Assembly (NCBI RefSeq): GCF_049942825.1
Contig: NZ_CP187970.1
Coordinates: forward strand, 1,426,001-1,490,000
From: Paenibacillus_G sp049942825
Lineage (GTDB): Bacteria > Bacillota > Bacilli > Paenibacillales > NBRC-103111
Length of the DNA: 64,000 nucleotides
Reading direction: 5' to 3'
Shown here piece after piece: positions 32,987-42,480 of this stretch (the first letter of the stretch is position 1; the number at the start of each line of letters is the position of its first letter). The notes beneath the pieces are model-generated. The model did not search any database. It was not told where the DNA came from and saw nothing but the letters and a program-made list of their open reading frames with translations. Position numbers and translations under genes: made by a program.

Positions 32987-34498
32987 ATGAAGACACAGCG
33001 TTTCAAACAACTCAGTGCATTCTGTGCGCTTACGTTAGCAGCTTCGGTATTCGCAGGCTGCGCGAATAAAACGGACGGGGGCGCTGCAGGCGATGCGGCC
33101 GCAGATACAGGTCCCGTTAAAATCACGATGATGGCGAACCTGCAGACTCCGGAGGTTCCGTCGGATAAGCTGGAGAAACTCATTGAGGAGAAGACGAACT
33201 CCCAGCTCGAGATCTCGTGGATTCCGGACGGTTCCTATGATGAGAAGTTCCAAGCTTCCTTCGCTACCGGTACCCTTCCTCAGGTGGTGTACCTGAAAAA
33301 CCAGGCTTCCTTCATTCTCATGAGAGACGCGATGAAGGACGGCCAGTTCTGGGAGGTCGGTCCGCTGCTGAAGGATTATCCGAACCTGAAGAGCCTGAAC
33401 CAGGAGACGCTGAAGAATACGGCGGTCGCCGGCAAGATCTACACGCTGTATCAGGAGCGCCAGCCTTCGCGTACCGGTATTATTTATCGTAAAGATTGGG
33501 CGGACAAACTCGGCCTGGCCGCACCCCAGACCGCAGATGATATTTACAACATGCTGAAGAAGTTCAAGGAAAGCGACGCAGCCGGCAAAGGCAACACGAT
33601 TCCACTGGCTGACCGCAGCGACCTTGTATACGGTGCTTTCAAGACGGTCTCCATGTACTTCGGCACACCTAACAACTGGGGTGTCGTGGATGGCAAGCTT
33701 GTACCAGAATTCGAAACCAAGGGCTATGTCGATACCATGAAGTTCTTCCAGAAGCTGCACAAGGAAGGCCTGATCAACCAAGACTTCCCTGTAACCAGTA
33801 AAACCGACCAGCAGAACCTGATGTACTCCGGCAAATCGGGCATGTATATCGGTACGATGGGCGACGTGAAGACGATGCAGGAGAAGACAGCCAAGAACGT
33901 TCCGGATGCAATGTACGACGTAACGAACGAAATTAAAGGCGTAGACGGTAAAAATGTATCCTGGGGTCTCTCCGGCTATGGCACGGTAGTGGTGTTCCCT
34001 AAATCCGCAATCAAGACGGAGAACGAGCTGAAGCGGATTCTCGGTGTTATGGACAAGTTCTATTCTCCGGAAGTGGCCGATCTGCTGAAGTATGGTATTG
34101 AGAACGAACACTATACTTTGAAGGATGGCAAAGTGCAGCCGGCACAGGATCCGAAGCTCATCGAGAAGGAAGTCAGACCTTACCTGAACCTGGCTCTCTA
34201 CGAGACAACGAACGTGAAGCCTGCGCTTTATTCACTGCCTGCTCATGAGAAAGCGAACAACCTGTCGATCGCGGCAGAGAAGTTCATGGTACAAGACCCG
34301 ACGGCGGCTCTGGACTCGCCGACATACAACTCGACGGGGAACCGTCTGCAGGACATCATCAGGGACGCTACGTACCAGTTCATCCTGGGCAAAATCGACG
34401 AAGCCGGCTTTAAGGCGGCAGTCGACAAGTGGAAGAAAGACGGCGGCCAGAAGATCATCGACGAATACAACGAGCAGTACAAGAACGGCGGCAAGTAA
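32987..34498 (+). CDS. Sugar ABC solute-binding lipoprotein (LplA-like), second copy
   Basis: This 503-aa lipoprotein has a lipobox (ASVFAGC, Cys about 24) and is a paralogue of the product at 18408-19916: both contain IIYRKDWADKLGL or VVYRKDWLDRLGL-like segments and a C-terminal YQFILGKIDEAGF. It should bind an oligosaccharide for ABC import. No permease genes are adjacent. The ATG at 32987 has GGGGAGG upstream. The gene's terminator is the insertion site of a group II intron. Confidence 0.9.
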   Translation: MKTQRFKQLSAFCALTLAASVFAGCANKTDGGAAGDAAADTGPVKITMMANLQTPEVPSDKLEKLIEEKTNSQLEISWIPDGSYDEKFQASFATGTLPQVVYLKNQASFILMRDAMKDGQFWEVGPLLKDYPNLKSLNQETLKNTAVAGKIYTLYQERQPSRTGIIYRKDWADKLGLAAPQTADDIYNMLKKFKESDAAGKGNTIPLADRSDLVYGAFKTVSMYFGTPNNWGVVDGKLVPEFETKGYVDTMKFFQKLHKEGLINQDFPVTSKTDQQNLMYSGKSGMYIGTMGDVKTMQEKTAKNVPDAMYDVTNEIKGVDGKNVSWGLSGYGTVVVFPKSAIKTENELKRILGVMDKFYSPEVADLLKYGIENEHYTLKDGKVQPAQDPKLIEKEVRPYLNLALYETTNVKPALYSLPAHEKANNLSIAAEKFMVQDPTAALDSPTYNSTGNRLQDIIRDATYQFILGKIDEAGFKAAVDKWKKDGGQKIIDEYNEQYKNGGK

Positions 34499-34515
34499 GG
34501 GCGGACAACAAAGGC

Positions 34516-34552
34516 AGGATGGCTGAGCATCACTCAGTCATCCTGTTTTTTT
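34516..34552 (+). terminator. Terminator of the lipoprotein gene, target of intron insertion
   Basis: AGGATGGCTGAG pairs with CTCAGTCATCCT (one G-T wobble) across five bases, followed by GTTTTTTT. The group II intron begins at the very next base. Confidence 0.9.
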
Positions 34553-36430
34553 GTACGCCCAGCATGGGCGCCATCTCTAGGGTGAGAGTCCCGAACGGGG
34601 GCTGGCGAGCGCCTACCGTTAGCCAAGGGCAAGGGTGTCGGCCGTGAGGCGGAATCTGAAGGAAGCCGGAGGCAAATGCACGGGCCAAGGTACACGAACC
34701 TAATTTGAGGCAGTGTCAGTCGGATGAGTCTCCAAGACAAGACGAAATCCAAAGCCGCCAAGGGCTGATGCTGTAAACTTAGGTGGTCGCGGGCAGACAG
34801 ATGGCGTTCTTATCTGGGGAGGCCTGCGGATACGCGAAGTGACTTCGTAACCGCGGCTGAGAAGCCGCGCTGAATCCGCAGGAGTCAGCAGAGGCCATAG
34901 TACGCGAGTACGGGACGCCGGAAAGCGGAAGGGCTGAACCGAAAGGAGAGAGGAAACCGGTGCGTTCGCGTGAAGAGCAGAGACAGCAGAATATTCCGCA
35001 AGGGAGCTCGCGGCAGAGAGAAGCGGTGAAGCCGCCAGGGTATGCCGGAGCGCCGAGTTCTTCGCCGGCACAAGCCGACCTTTTCTCTCGCAAAGGCCAG
35101 AGCAGGCTGCTGGAGAAGATGCTCGAAGGGCACAACCTTCGGCTCGCCTACAAGCGAGTGGTACAGAACGGAGGAGCGCCCGGAGTGGATGGTGTAACGG
35201 TAGCCGAGCTACAAGCTTACCTGAAAACCCACTGGGAACAGGTGAAAGCCAACCTCCTGACGGGAAGCTACAGACCCGCGCCAGTCAAACGGGTGGAAAT
35301 CCCCAAACCCGGAGGCGGTGTACGGCTGCTTGGCATCCCGACCGTAATGGACCGTTTTCTCCAGCAGGCGCTTCTGCAAGTGATGAATCCGATTTTTGAT
35401 GCACATTTCTCGGGGTACAGCTACGGTTTCCGCCCGGGAAGACGGGCGCATGACGCCGTAAAGCAGGCACAAAGCTATATCCAAAGCGGCCTCAGATGGG
35501 TCGTGGATATGGATCTGGAGAAATTCTTTGACCGGGTGAACCATGACATGCTCATGGCTAGAGTAGCACGGAAGGTGGAGGACAAGCGTGTCCTGAAGCT
35601 CATCCGCTCCTATTTGAACGCCGGAGTCATGTCGCATGGAGCGTTGGAGCGCACACCGGAAGGCACGCCGCAGGGCGGTCCGCTCAGTCCGCTTCTGGCG
35701 AACATCCTGCTGGACGATCTGGACAAGGAACTGACAAGACGGGGACTGCGGTTTGTCCGCTATGCGGACGACTGCAACATCTTTGTCTCCAGCAAGCGAG
35801 CCGGGGAGCGCGTGATGGAATCGGTGATTCGCTTTGTGGAAGGAAAGCTGAAACTGAAAGTGAACCGGGATAAAAGTGCAGTGGACCGGCCATGGAACCG
35901 CAAATTCCTAGGCTTTAGTTTCCTGTCGAACAAACAGGCGACGATTCGGCTGGCTCCTAAGACAATTTCGCGATTCAAAGAGAAAGTCCGGGAACTGACG
36001 AACCGAACCAAGCCTGTACCGATGGAGGAACGCATCCGGCGCCTGAACCAGTACATGCTGGGCTGGCTAGGTTATTTTCGCCTAGCCTCGGCGAAGACGC
36101 ACTGCCAAGCCTTTGACAAGTGGATTCGGAGAAGACTCCGCATGTGTCTATGGAAACAGTGGAAACGGGTGAAGACACGCATTCGCGAACTACGTGCGCT
36201 CGGCGTTCCGAACTGGGCTGCCTATATGTTGGCAAACTCCCGTCGAGGTCCGTGGGAAATGTCCCGTAGCACAAACAATGCCCTCCCGACTTCCTACTGG
36301 GAAGCGAAAGGGCTTAAAAGTTTGCTTTCTCGTTACTCGGAACTTTGTTAACCTTTTGGAACCGCCGTATGCGGACCCGCATGTACGGTGGTGTGAGAGG
36401 ACGGAGGCTAGCCGCCTCCTCCTACTCGAT
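34553..36430 (+). mobile_element. Group II intron, class C-like, with encoded reverse transcriptase
   Basis: The element is about 1878 bp. It begins GTACGCCC right after a terminator hairpin and ends ...CCTACTCGAT. The 5' RNA part (34553-34960) has the conserved GGGTGAGAGTCCCGAAC-like segment (given as GTGAGAGTCCCGAAC) and the AAGGAAGCCGGAGGCAAA-type region typical of bacterial group II introns. Domain V is visible at about 36361-36392 (GCCGTATGCGG ... CCGCATGTACGG). The usual GTGCG is replaced by GTACG. Insertion after a terminator hairpin is the habit of group IIC introns. Confidence 0.85.
34960..36351 (+). CDS. ltrA: Group II intron reverse transcriptase/maturase
   Basis: This 463-aa protein is an intron-encoded reverse transcriptase. 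A palm domain with FRPGRRAHDAV and MDLEKFFDRVNHD precedes the catalytic RYADDCNIF (Asp-Asp near residue 270), followed by the maturase (X) domain ending GLKSLLSRY. No HNH or En endonuclease domain follows, as in class C proteins, which use target DNA structure instead. Start at GTG 34960 with AAAGGAG upstream. It should help splicing and reverse transcription of its host intron. The frame is intact, so the element may be active. Confidence 0.95.
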   Translation: MRSREEQRQQNIPQGSSRQREAVKPPGYAGAPSSSPAQADLFSRKGQSRLLEKMLEGHNLRLAYKRVVQNGGAPGVDGVTVAELQAYLKTHWEQVKANLLTGSYRPAPVKRVEIPKPGGGVRLLGIPTVMDRFLQQALLQVMNPIFDAHFSGYSYGFRPGRRAHDAVKQAQSYIQSGLRWVVDMDLEKFFDRVNHDMLMARVARKVEDKRVLKLIRSYLNAGVMSHGALERTPEGTPQGGPLSPLLANILLDDLDKELTRRGLRFVRYADDCNIFVSSKRAGERVMESVIRFVEGKLKLKVNRDKSAVDRPWNRKFLGFSFLSNKQATIRLAPKTISRFKEKVRELTNRTKPVPMEERIRRLNQYMLGWLGYFRLASAKTHCQAFDKWIRRRLRMCLWKQWKRVKTRIRELRALGVPNWAAYMLANSRRGPWEMSRSTNNALPTSYWEAKGLKSLLSRYSELC

Positions 36431-36510
36431 TGCTCCAAGCCCTGCGAAATAACTAAGGCAGTTATTGGTTATATTAGTCAAAGACATCCAGGCGCAGGAG
36501 AAGATCACTT

Positions 36511-37176
36511 ATGCCGCACCAGAAGTTCCCGTCAGCTGACATAAAACCCCGCTATGCCAAAGGGCATATCTCCGTCTTTGGGATTAACTCTGTATATCCC
36601 CGCACGCCTTGGATTTCGGCCTGGTGGTCAGCTGCTTTTCCAGGATTTGGGCATATGTATTTGGGCAAGTATCTGCATGGTTTTGTGCTGATCATATGGG
36701 AGCTCATGGTAAACGACCTGTCCAATCTGAACATGGGGATTGCCTTATCCTTTCTCGGCAGATTCGAGGAGGCAAAGGCTCAAATCAATCAGGACTGGGC
36801 TCTGCTTTATGTTGGAGTATATGTATACAGCATCTGGGACAGTTACCGTTATGCTGTTGAGATCAAAAAAAGTCACGTTCTGGCTGAAATTGAAGATGCA
36901 CCGATCACACCTTCAGATGTTAGCTTTTTTGATGTTATCATCCTGGATAAGAAAAATCCCTGGGCGGGGATGGTCTGGTCCATTTTAACACCCGGCTTGG
37001 GGCAGCTATATGGTGGCAGTACGATTGTGGGCACCTTTGTTTTGGCGTGGTGGATCTTTGTTTGCTATAAGGCCATGGCCATTCGTGCCTGGCTCTATTC
37101 GTTCCTCGGCGATTTTAGCAGCGCAGCTGCCATTGTGGACTGGCAGTGGTTTCTTTTTTGCCTTAGCGGTCAGTAA
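36511..37176 (+). CDS. Polytopic membrane protein of unknown function
   Basis: This 221-aa protein has about four to five hydrophobic segments. Residues 35-60 (WWSAAFPGFGHMYLGKYL) and 148-165 (WSILTPGLGQLYGG) repeat a TPGLGQLY-like theme known from TM2-domain-like proteins. From memory, related Bacillus proteins continue about 40 residues further with a conserved end after the WQWFLF region; here the frame stops at once, so the C-terminus may be shortened. Start at 36511 with AGGAG upstream. It lies just after the intron's 3' end. Confidence 0.7.
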   Translation: MPHQKFPSADIKPRYAKGHISVFGINSVYPRTPWISAWWSAAFPGFGHMYLGKYLHGFVLIIWELMVNDLSNLNMGIALSFLGRFEEAKAQINQDWALLYVGVYVYSIWDSYRYAVEIKKSHVLAEIEDAPITPSDVSFFDVIILDKKNPWAGMVWSILTPGLGQLYGGSTIVGTFVLAWWIFVCYKAMAIRAWLYSFLGDFSSAAAIVDWQWFLFCLSGQ

Positions 37177-37416
37177 AAAGAAGCCGAACGTTTTTGCGGG
37201 CCGCAAAAGTGAGGTGATCATCAAGGTAACCTGCGATGCTTCTTTGCAGCACCAGACGATTAGAGTGTTTGAATCACGGAGGGCCAAGGGTTACGTGATG
37301 ATGCCTCATTGATGAACCTCCAGTACCTATTGGACTGAATCTATATAACCTTCTTGGAGTGAGCCGGTGGGGGCTGCACAAGAGTTCGCATGGTCCAAAG
37401 GGAGTATACGAGAATA

Positions 37417-37454
37417 AAACCAGCGGCACCGGACAAGGGATGCCGCTGGTTTTT
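37417..37454. terminator. Terminator hairpin, convergent side
   Basis: AAACCAGCGGCA pairs perfectly with TGCCGCTGGTTT and is followed by TT. It serves the gene on either side; the T-run favours the plus strand. Confidence 0.8.
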
Positions 37455-37520
37455 GCTTAGAGCAGGGCTGCGCCCACAGGGCTCAGGTAGAAAACCGACT
37501 TGACGCGTCAAAGGCAGCGC

Positions 37521-39167
37521 TTATTTGTTCACCGTCAGGTTCACGACCTTGCTTGCTGTAACGACCAGCTCCTCGGTATCCACATACTGTACCTGCACCT
37601 GGTCTCCCGCCTGAAGGAAGCCGGCGTACGGGTACTGCGATTCCAGGACGACGAACACTTTGTCCGAGTTCTCCATCATCCACTTGACGCGCAGGTCTGC
37701 TCCCTCGGAGACAAAGGAGACGCGGACGATCCGGCCTTGGGTTTCCTTCTGCTGCGCGGTGCTCGTGGGGTCCATCTGTCCGGAGCCGAATGAGACCAGG
37801 AGATTCTTGTAGGAGGCGAAAGCGGACGCCTTGTTCTTATGATGGGCGAGAATCTGCGGATTCTTCGCATTGACGAGAGCCAGCTCGCGCAGCAGCCCGT
37901 TGCCGTCAATCACGGGGACGAACCAGGTATCCTCGCCGTAGATGTTGTACAGCGTGGGAGAGGTGCCGGTCCACTGATCTTTGATGAAGGTCTTGTTGAC
38001 GCTGCTGATGGCTGCGCTGCCGTTGGCCAGGCCGCTGGAGGAGACGGTTTGGCCTCCATAGTAAGTGAACTTCCCGGACCGGGCGTTGATGAGCGAATAT
38101 CCGACGAGGGATTTCGAGGTCTCATCCAGAGTCGTGTGGTCGGTAAACCACGACATGTTCCCTTCCTGGTCGAAGACAGCGACCACTTCGTCGCCTTCTT
38201 CCCAGGTGGTGGGCATGTGCAGGTCTTTTTTGCCGATGATGGAGTTCAGGAAGCCGTGCTTGTACTTGCCGAAGTACGTGTTGTAGGTATCCGCGATGTA
38301 GGTTGGGATTACTTGATCGACGAAGGCGGGAACCTGATCGGTGCTGTACTGTTCAATCGTTCCCGACTCCGGGTCCACGAGGAATACGCCGTCGACGAAC
38401 GGCACGTTCCGGAACTTCTCATAGTGTCCGTAAGGCACGACATAGACGGGCGTTCCGTCGTCCTTGGGCTCGAAGGAGGCTTCATACAGCACCGCGGCGG
38501 GATAGTCGGCACGGATGTGCCTGTAAATATTGCCTGAGAAATAACCGCTCGGCACATACTTCATGGAATAGCCGGAGAGCAGCTCGGCGGGGGCGTTCTC
38601 ATCCTCTGCCGAGATCTTGACATAAGCGGTGACAGCCTTCGCACTCAGCGCCTTGAAGAAGCCGTTGTACTCGATGGGAGCGACCCAGACGAGCTCGTTG
38701 TCGATCTTCTGGATACTGTAATCGCCCATCTGGTAGTAGCTGAAGTTCGGCACCTGGCCAAGCATCTTGTCGCCCTTGTACTTGGCGAACGCCTTGGGGA
38801 CCGAAGGAATGTGCTTGATATCGATCTGCTCCATCTTCGCGTCGCGTACCTCGGCCTTCGCGGCCTGGAATTTGTCGTCGGCCGTGGTGATGCCGTAGAC
38901 GAACGCCAGGAACAGCCACAGGAGCATCAAGAGGGCTCCCGCCGTGAATTCGAGACGTCCGGTTTTGCCGGAGCCGTTAGGGCCCGGAACGAGACCGGAG
39001 AGGAACAGCAGCAGGCCGAGCCAGAAGCCGCCCGCCTGGAAGTAAGCGCTGAGCGTATGGTCGAGAATCCTCCACCAGAGATAGAGCCAGGTAAGCCCGG
39101 CGACCAGCATGATCACAGTGAGCAGTCTTTGCAGCCGGTTATTGAGCAGGCCGGTAAGAAATGTCAT
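37521..39167 (-). CDS. Large membrane-anchored protein of unknown function
   Basis: This 548-aa protein begins with four hydrophobic segments in its first 95 residues (for example VIMLVAGLTWLYLWWRIL and AGALLMLLWLFLAFVYGI), followed by about 430 extracytoplasmic residues rich in beta-type sequence (GYSMKYVPSGYF, YVVPYGHYEKF). It is full length and intact, with no catalytic motif I can name. The layout suggests a membrane protein with a large surface domain. A terminator lies downstream. Function unknown. Confidence 0.7.
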   Translation of the reverse strand: MTFLTGLLNNRLQRLLTVIMLVAGLTWLYLWWRILDHTLSAYFQAGGFWLGLLLFLSGLVPGPNGSGKTGRLEFTAGALLMLLWLFLAFVYGITTADDKFQAAKAEVRDAKMEQIDIKHIPSVPKAFAKYKGDKMLGQVPNFSYYQMGDYSIQKIDNELVWVAPIEYNGFFKALSAKAVTAYVKISAEDENAPAELLSGYSMKYVPSGYFSGNIYRHIRADYPAAVLYEASFEPKDDGTPVYVVPYGHYEKFRNVPFVDGVFLVDPESGTIEQYSTDQVPAFVDQVIPTYIADTYNTYFGKYKHGFLNSIIGKKDLHMPTTWEEGDEVVAVFDQEGNMSWFTDHTTLDETSKSLVGYSLINARSGKFTYYGGQTVSSSGLANGSAAISSVNKTFIKDQWTGTSPTLYNIYGEDTWFVPVIDGNGLLRELALVNAKNPQILAHHKNKASAFASYKNLLVSFGSGQMDPTSTAQQKETQGRIVRVSFVSEGADLRVKWMMENSDKVFVVLESQYPYAGFLQAGDQVQVQYVDTEELVVTASKVVNLTVNK

Positions 39168-39444
39168 GAAGAGACCTCCGTAAGCGGTATAGGGAATCAG
39201 GGAACCATTCTCCTAAGACACATACGTGTTTGGCTGCTCTTTTGTTGCTAAAAAAGGGTTTAGGTGGGAGAGAGTGTGTGGCACGGGCAGCCGAAGGAGA
39301 AGTGGATAAAGCAGGGCATGCTGGGCATCCTTATGGGAAACAGGGAGTACCGCCGTCAGGAAGGCATCGTTCGCAGAAATGAAAGATCACCTTGCATGTG
39401 AATTGCAGCCGTTATCTTACCGAACAGGAGACAGGAGGCCCGAC

Positions 39445-39762
39445 ATGGTGAATTTAAAGGAGCTGGAGGAGCTTCATGCGGATATCCAATCCGTCCACGA
39501 GATCGTACAAAGCCTGAAAGCCCGGGTGGACGGGCAGGAGATCGGCATCCGGATCTGCCGGAATGCGAGCGGGCATTATTTCTATGAAACCAGCCACACG
39601 TACCGCGGGGCGGACGCAGCCGACCCGAAGGTCTCGGCGGTGAATTCGTTCGATTCGGCGGAAGAGGCGGCGAAGGGGGCGTTGCGCGCGGCCGTCCTCT
39701 ACTACCGCAGCATGGATGAAGGAGGCCGGTGGCACCGGAACGACTCGTTCCTTCTTCAGTAG
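39445..39762 (+). CDS. Small hypothetical cytoplasmic protein
   Basis: This 105-aa protein starts at an ATG with a perfect AGGAGG six bases upstream. It has a helical N-terminus (KELEELHADIQSVHEIVQ) and a central strand pattern with GHYFYETSHTYRGAD. No signal or membrane segment. Not recognised. It is convergent with the minus-strand sugar-sensing operon. Confidence 0.65.
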   Translation: MVNLKELEELHADIQSVHEIVQSLKARVDGQEIGIRICRNASGHYFYETSHTYRGADAADPKVSAVNSFDSAEEAAKGALRAAVLYYRSMDEGGRWHRNDSFLLQ

Positions 39763-39868
39763 GAGGGGAGGTATACCCGGCATATCAAAGAGCGGCAGGC
39801 CGCTGCCCTTCATCGCAACGGACTTCAGCCCGGCACCTTCCTTCACAGGAGATGCCGGGCTGTGCCAT

Positions 39869-40855
39869 CTACCGCCATCCGTCGGTCTCCCGGACGTTCT
39901 CCGGGGAGACGACGACGGTATCCGTTTCCTCGAACTCGGGAACGGGCACTCCCTGGCTTGCCTCGAGCAGACGCTTCACGATCAGGCGTCCCCAGGTATG
40001 CTCCTGCCGGGACAGCGCAGCGGACACCTGGCCGTTCTTGATGCCTTCGATGATCTTCGGCATGAGATCGAAGGTCACCGCCGTCTGGTGCAGCCCCATG
40101 GCCTTCCACACCAGGATCGATGCCGGCCCCGAGACCGAGTCGAGACCGATGAAGGCGTCGAAATGCGGATGCGCCTCGATCATCTCTTCGAGCTGACTGA
40201 CGGCGAGGTCCTCGGAGCCTTCATTGGCGCGGATCTCGAGCACCTGGATCCCCGTGCGCGAATGCAGGTAATCGAGCAGGCCGTGCAGCCGCTGCTGCTG
40301 GCTCAGCATGCTCTCCATCCCGACACCGATGAAGATCATGCCGCGGCCCTTCAGCATCTTGTCGATGAGCGCACCCATCTGCTGGCCGGCCAGCGTATTG
40401 TCGCTGCCGATGAAGGCGGCCCGGCGGCTGAGCGGCGCATCCGAGTCAAAGCAGACGACGGGAATGCCGGCCTCGACGGCTTTGTCGATGTAAGGCGACA
40501 GAGTCTCGGCATCGACGGGGTCGATCGCGATGCCGTCGACCTTCTGCCTGATGGTCATCTCGAGCATGCGGATCTGCTGCTCCAGGTGGGCTTCATCCGG
40601 TGCCTTTACCAGCAGCTTGACGCCCATCTCCTTGGCAGCCGCCTCCGTACTCTCCGTGATCCACTCGAAGTAAGGATGGCTCATCGGGTAGATGACGGCG
40701 AAGGTCTTAGGCTCGCTGGCCTCCACAGTCCGCTCGGCTGGCGGGGCCAGCGGCGATTCACCCGGCCAGGGCCACAGCTCCCGGCAGGACACGAGCACGA
40801 GGGTCATGCCGGCAACCAGGAACAGGAGGAGGCCGAGCTTACGAGAGAGCGGCAT
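39869..40855 (-). CDS. Sugar-binding lipoprotein, LacI/RbsB-type, likely sensor
   Basis: This 328-aa lipoprotein has a lipobox (LVLVSC, Cys about 20) and a periplasmic-binding-protein fold of the ribose type: AVIYPMSHPYFEWITES (residues 49-65), AIDPVDAETL, and FDAFIGLDSVSG. It lies at the end of an operon with a YesM-type kinase and YesN-type regulator and overlaps the regulator gene by 17 bases. In such an arrangement (as described for the XylFII-LytS-YesN trio of clostridia) the lipoprotein presents the bound sugar to the kinase. The sugar is unknown. Confidence 0.88.
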   Translation of the reverse strand: MPLSRKLGLLLFLVAGMTLVLVSCRELWPWPGESPLAPPAERTVEASEPKTFAVIYPMSHPYFEWITESTEAAAKEMGVKLLVKAPDEAHLEQQIRMLEMTIRQKVDGIAIDPVDAETLSPYIDKAVEAGIPVVCFDSDAPLSRRAAFIGSDNTLAGQQMGALIDKMLKGRGMIFIGVGMESMLSQQQRLHGLLDYLHSRTGIQVLEIRANEGSEDLAVSQLEEMIEAHPHFDAFIGLDSVSGPASILVWKAMGLHQTAVTFDLMPKIIEGIKNGQVSAALSRQEHTWGRLIVKRLLEASQGVPVPEFEETDTVVVSPENVRETDGWR

Positions 40856-42473
40856 GCCGTTCCTCCCCCTCATGCGGGCCGGCTGCGGCCTGGTTCCTGC
40901 GGAACTCCCTGGTGGTCATGCCCGTCGACTTTTTGAACAGGTTCGAGAAGTAATGGGAATCCTGATAGCCCACCTGATACGCAATCTCATACGATTTGGC
41001 ATGCGTGCAGCGCAGCAGCTCCATCGCCTTGCCGATCCGGAGGCCGGTCAGGTATTCCGTAATCGTCTGCCCGGTCTCGCTGCTGAACACCGAGGAGATG
41101 TAGCTCGGGCTCATGCTCACATGCTCGGCGATATGCTGGAGAGACAGCTCGGATTGGCCGTAGTTCGCATGCATGTAGTCCTTCACCCGGCGGATCAGCC
41201 CGCTGTACTTGTCGGCGTTACCGTCCCGTACCTGAAGGAAGGCGCCGATCATGCCCTCAAGATAGCGGTAGGCCTCATCCGCCCGCTGAATAAGACCGAC
41301 CTGGCTCTGCAGCGTTTGGAGCATGTCTTCGATCCGCTCGTGCTCCGGATAGCTTTCCTTGGCAAGCTGGGAGACGGTCGCGGTCATGTCGTGGAGCAGG
41401 TAGTAATAATAGAAGGAACGGCTGCCGTCCCAGTCGGCCAGACAGGAGGCATACTCCCGGACGAAGGCGGGCAGATCCGCCGGAGACCCGAGCTTCAGGA
41501 AGCGGATCAGCGGGCTGCGGTCCAGGTAGCGGAGCGGGCCGCCCGCCTCGCCGGCCTCCTGCCAGTCGCCCCCGGGGCCGGGGAGGCTGCCGGGGAGATG
41601 CTGGCGCTTCAGGCTCTCCTCCGCTTCCTGGAAGGAGGGGTACAGCCCCTGCAGCCGGTCCTTGATGCTCCCGAGCCCGAAGCGGACGCGGCTTGACAGC
41701 GCGGACCGCGCCTCCTCGGCCAGCGGCTTCAGCAGCTTCTCCTCCAGACCCTGCAGCTGGGCGGCGCTGTCGCCTTGGAGAATCCAGACCGTCTCCTTCT
41801 TGCTGCGCTTGAAGGAGAGATAGGAGGCGCTCTCGCCGAACCGGCCGTGCATCAGCTCCTCGAGCCTCCGGCAGACCTCCCCGGCCTCCGGGGCATCGGC
41901 CGGACCCTCCTGCTCGCTGAGCACGACAGCGTAGCACTTCGAGACGAGGTTCAGCTGCAGCTTCGCCGCCGTCTGCATCGCCTCCGAGGTGGTGACGAGG
42001 CCACTGCACAGGTCGCTGAGCAGCTTCTCCCGGCTGTGCCGGACCCCGTCGTCGACACGCCGTTTCAGGCGCTCCATCTCTTCGCGCTCCCGCTCCTCCT
42101 GGTCGATGAGGGCGCTCACGTCCTGCAGCAGCTTCATGAGGTCGGCGGAGGAGACCGGCTTCAGGCAGTATTCGGTCACCCCGGTCCGCAGAGCTTCGCG
42201 GGCATACTCGAACTCGTCATGGCCGCTCAGGATGATGATCTTGATGGAAGGAAACCGTTCCCGGATGATGCGGCTGAGCTCCAGGCCGTCCATGAACGGC
42301 ATCTTGATGTCGGTAATGACGATGTCCGGCTTCGTTTCTTCGATCAGGGGCAGGGCCAGCTCCCCATCAGGCGCATCACCGCAGTATTCGAAGCCTTCCT
42401 CGTTCCAGGCAATGCGGTCCCGGATCCCCTCGCGGATCACAATCTCATCGTCCACCAGAAAAACTTTCTTCAT
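40839..42473 (-). CDS. AraC-type response regulator (YesN-like)
   Basis: This 544-aa protein has an N-terminal receiver domain (residues 1-120; acidic pair in VDDE, phosphorylated Asp55 in IVITDIKMPF, Lys near 105 in LKPV), a long linker, and a C-terminal AraC DNA-binding domain (residues 440-530, with SPSYISSVFSSETGQTITEYL in parts, DSHYFSNLFKKSTG, and TTREFRR). It lies seven bases after the kinase gene. The natural target is the divergent sugar transporter promoter. GGAGGT precedes the ATG at 42473. Confidence 0.93.
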   Translation of the reverse strand: MKKVFLVDDEIVIREGIRDRIAWNEEGFEYCGDAPDGELALPLIEETKPDIVITDIKMPFMDGLELSRIIRERFPSIKIIILSGHDEFEYAREALRTGVTEYCLKPVSSADLMKLLQDVSALIDQEEREREEMERLKRRVDDGVRHSREKLLSDLCSGLVTTSEAMQTAAKLQLNLVSKCYAVVLSEQEGPADAPEAGEVCRRLEELMHGRFGESASYLSFKRSKKETVWILQGDSAAQLQGLEEKLLKPLAEEARSALSSRVRFGLGSIKDRLQGLYPSFQEAEESLKRQHLPGSLPGPGGDWQEAGEAGGPLRYLDRSPLIRFLKLGSPADLPAFVREYASCLADWDGSRSFYYYYLLHDMTATVSQLAKESYPEHERIEDMLQTLQSQVGLIQRADEAYRYLEGMIGAFLQVRDGNADKYSGLIRRVKDYMHANYGQSELSLQHIAEHVSMSPSYISSVFSSETGQTITEYLTGLRIGKAMELLRCTHAKSYEIAYQVGYQDSHYFSNLFKKSTGMTTREFRRNQAAAGPHEGEERHAALS

Positions 42474-42480
42474 CGGGTCT

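Noticed and set aside
37010..37312. A 100-codon frame overlapping the end of the 36511 gene
   Set aside because: No start signal was found; it could be a frameshifted continuation, so it is kept only as a finding.
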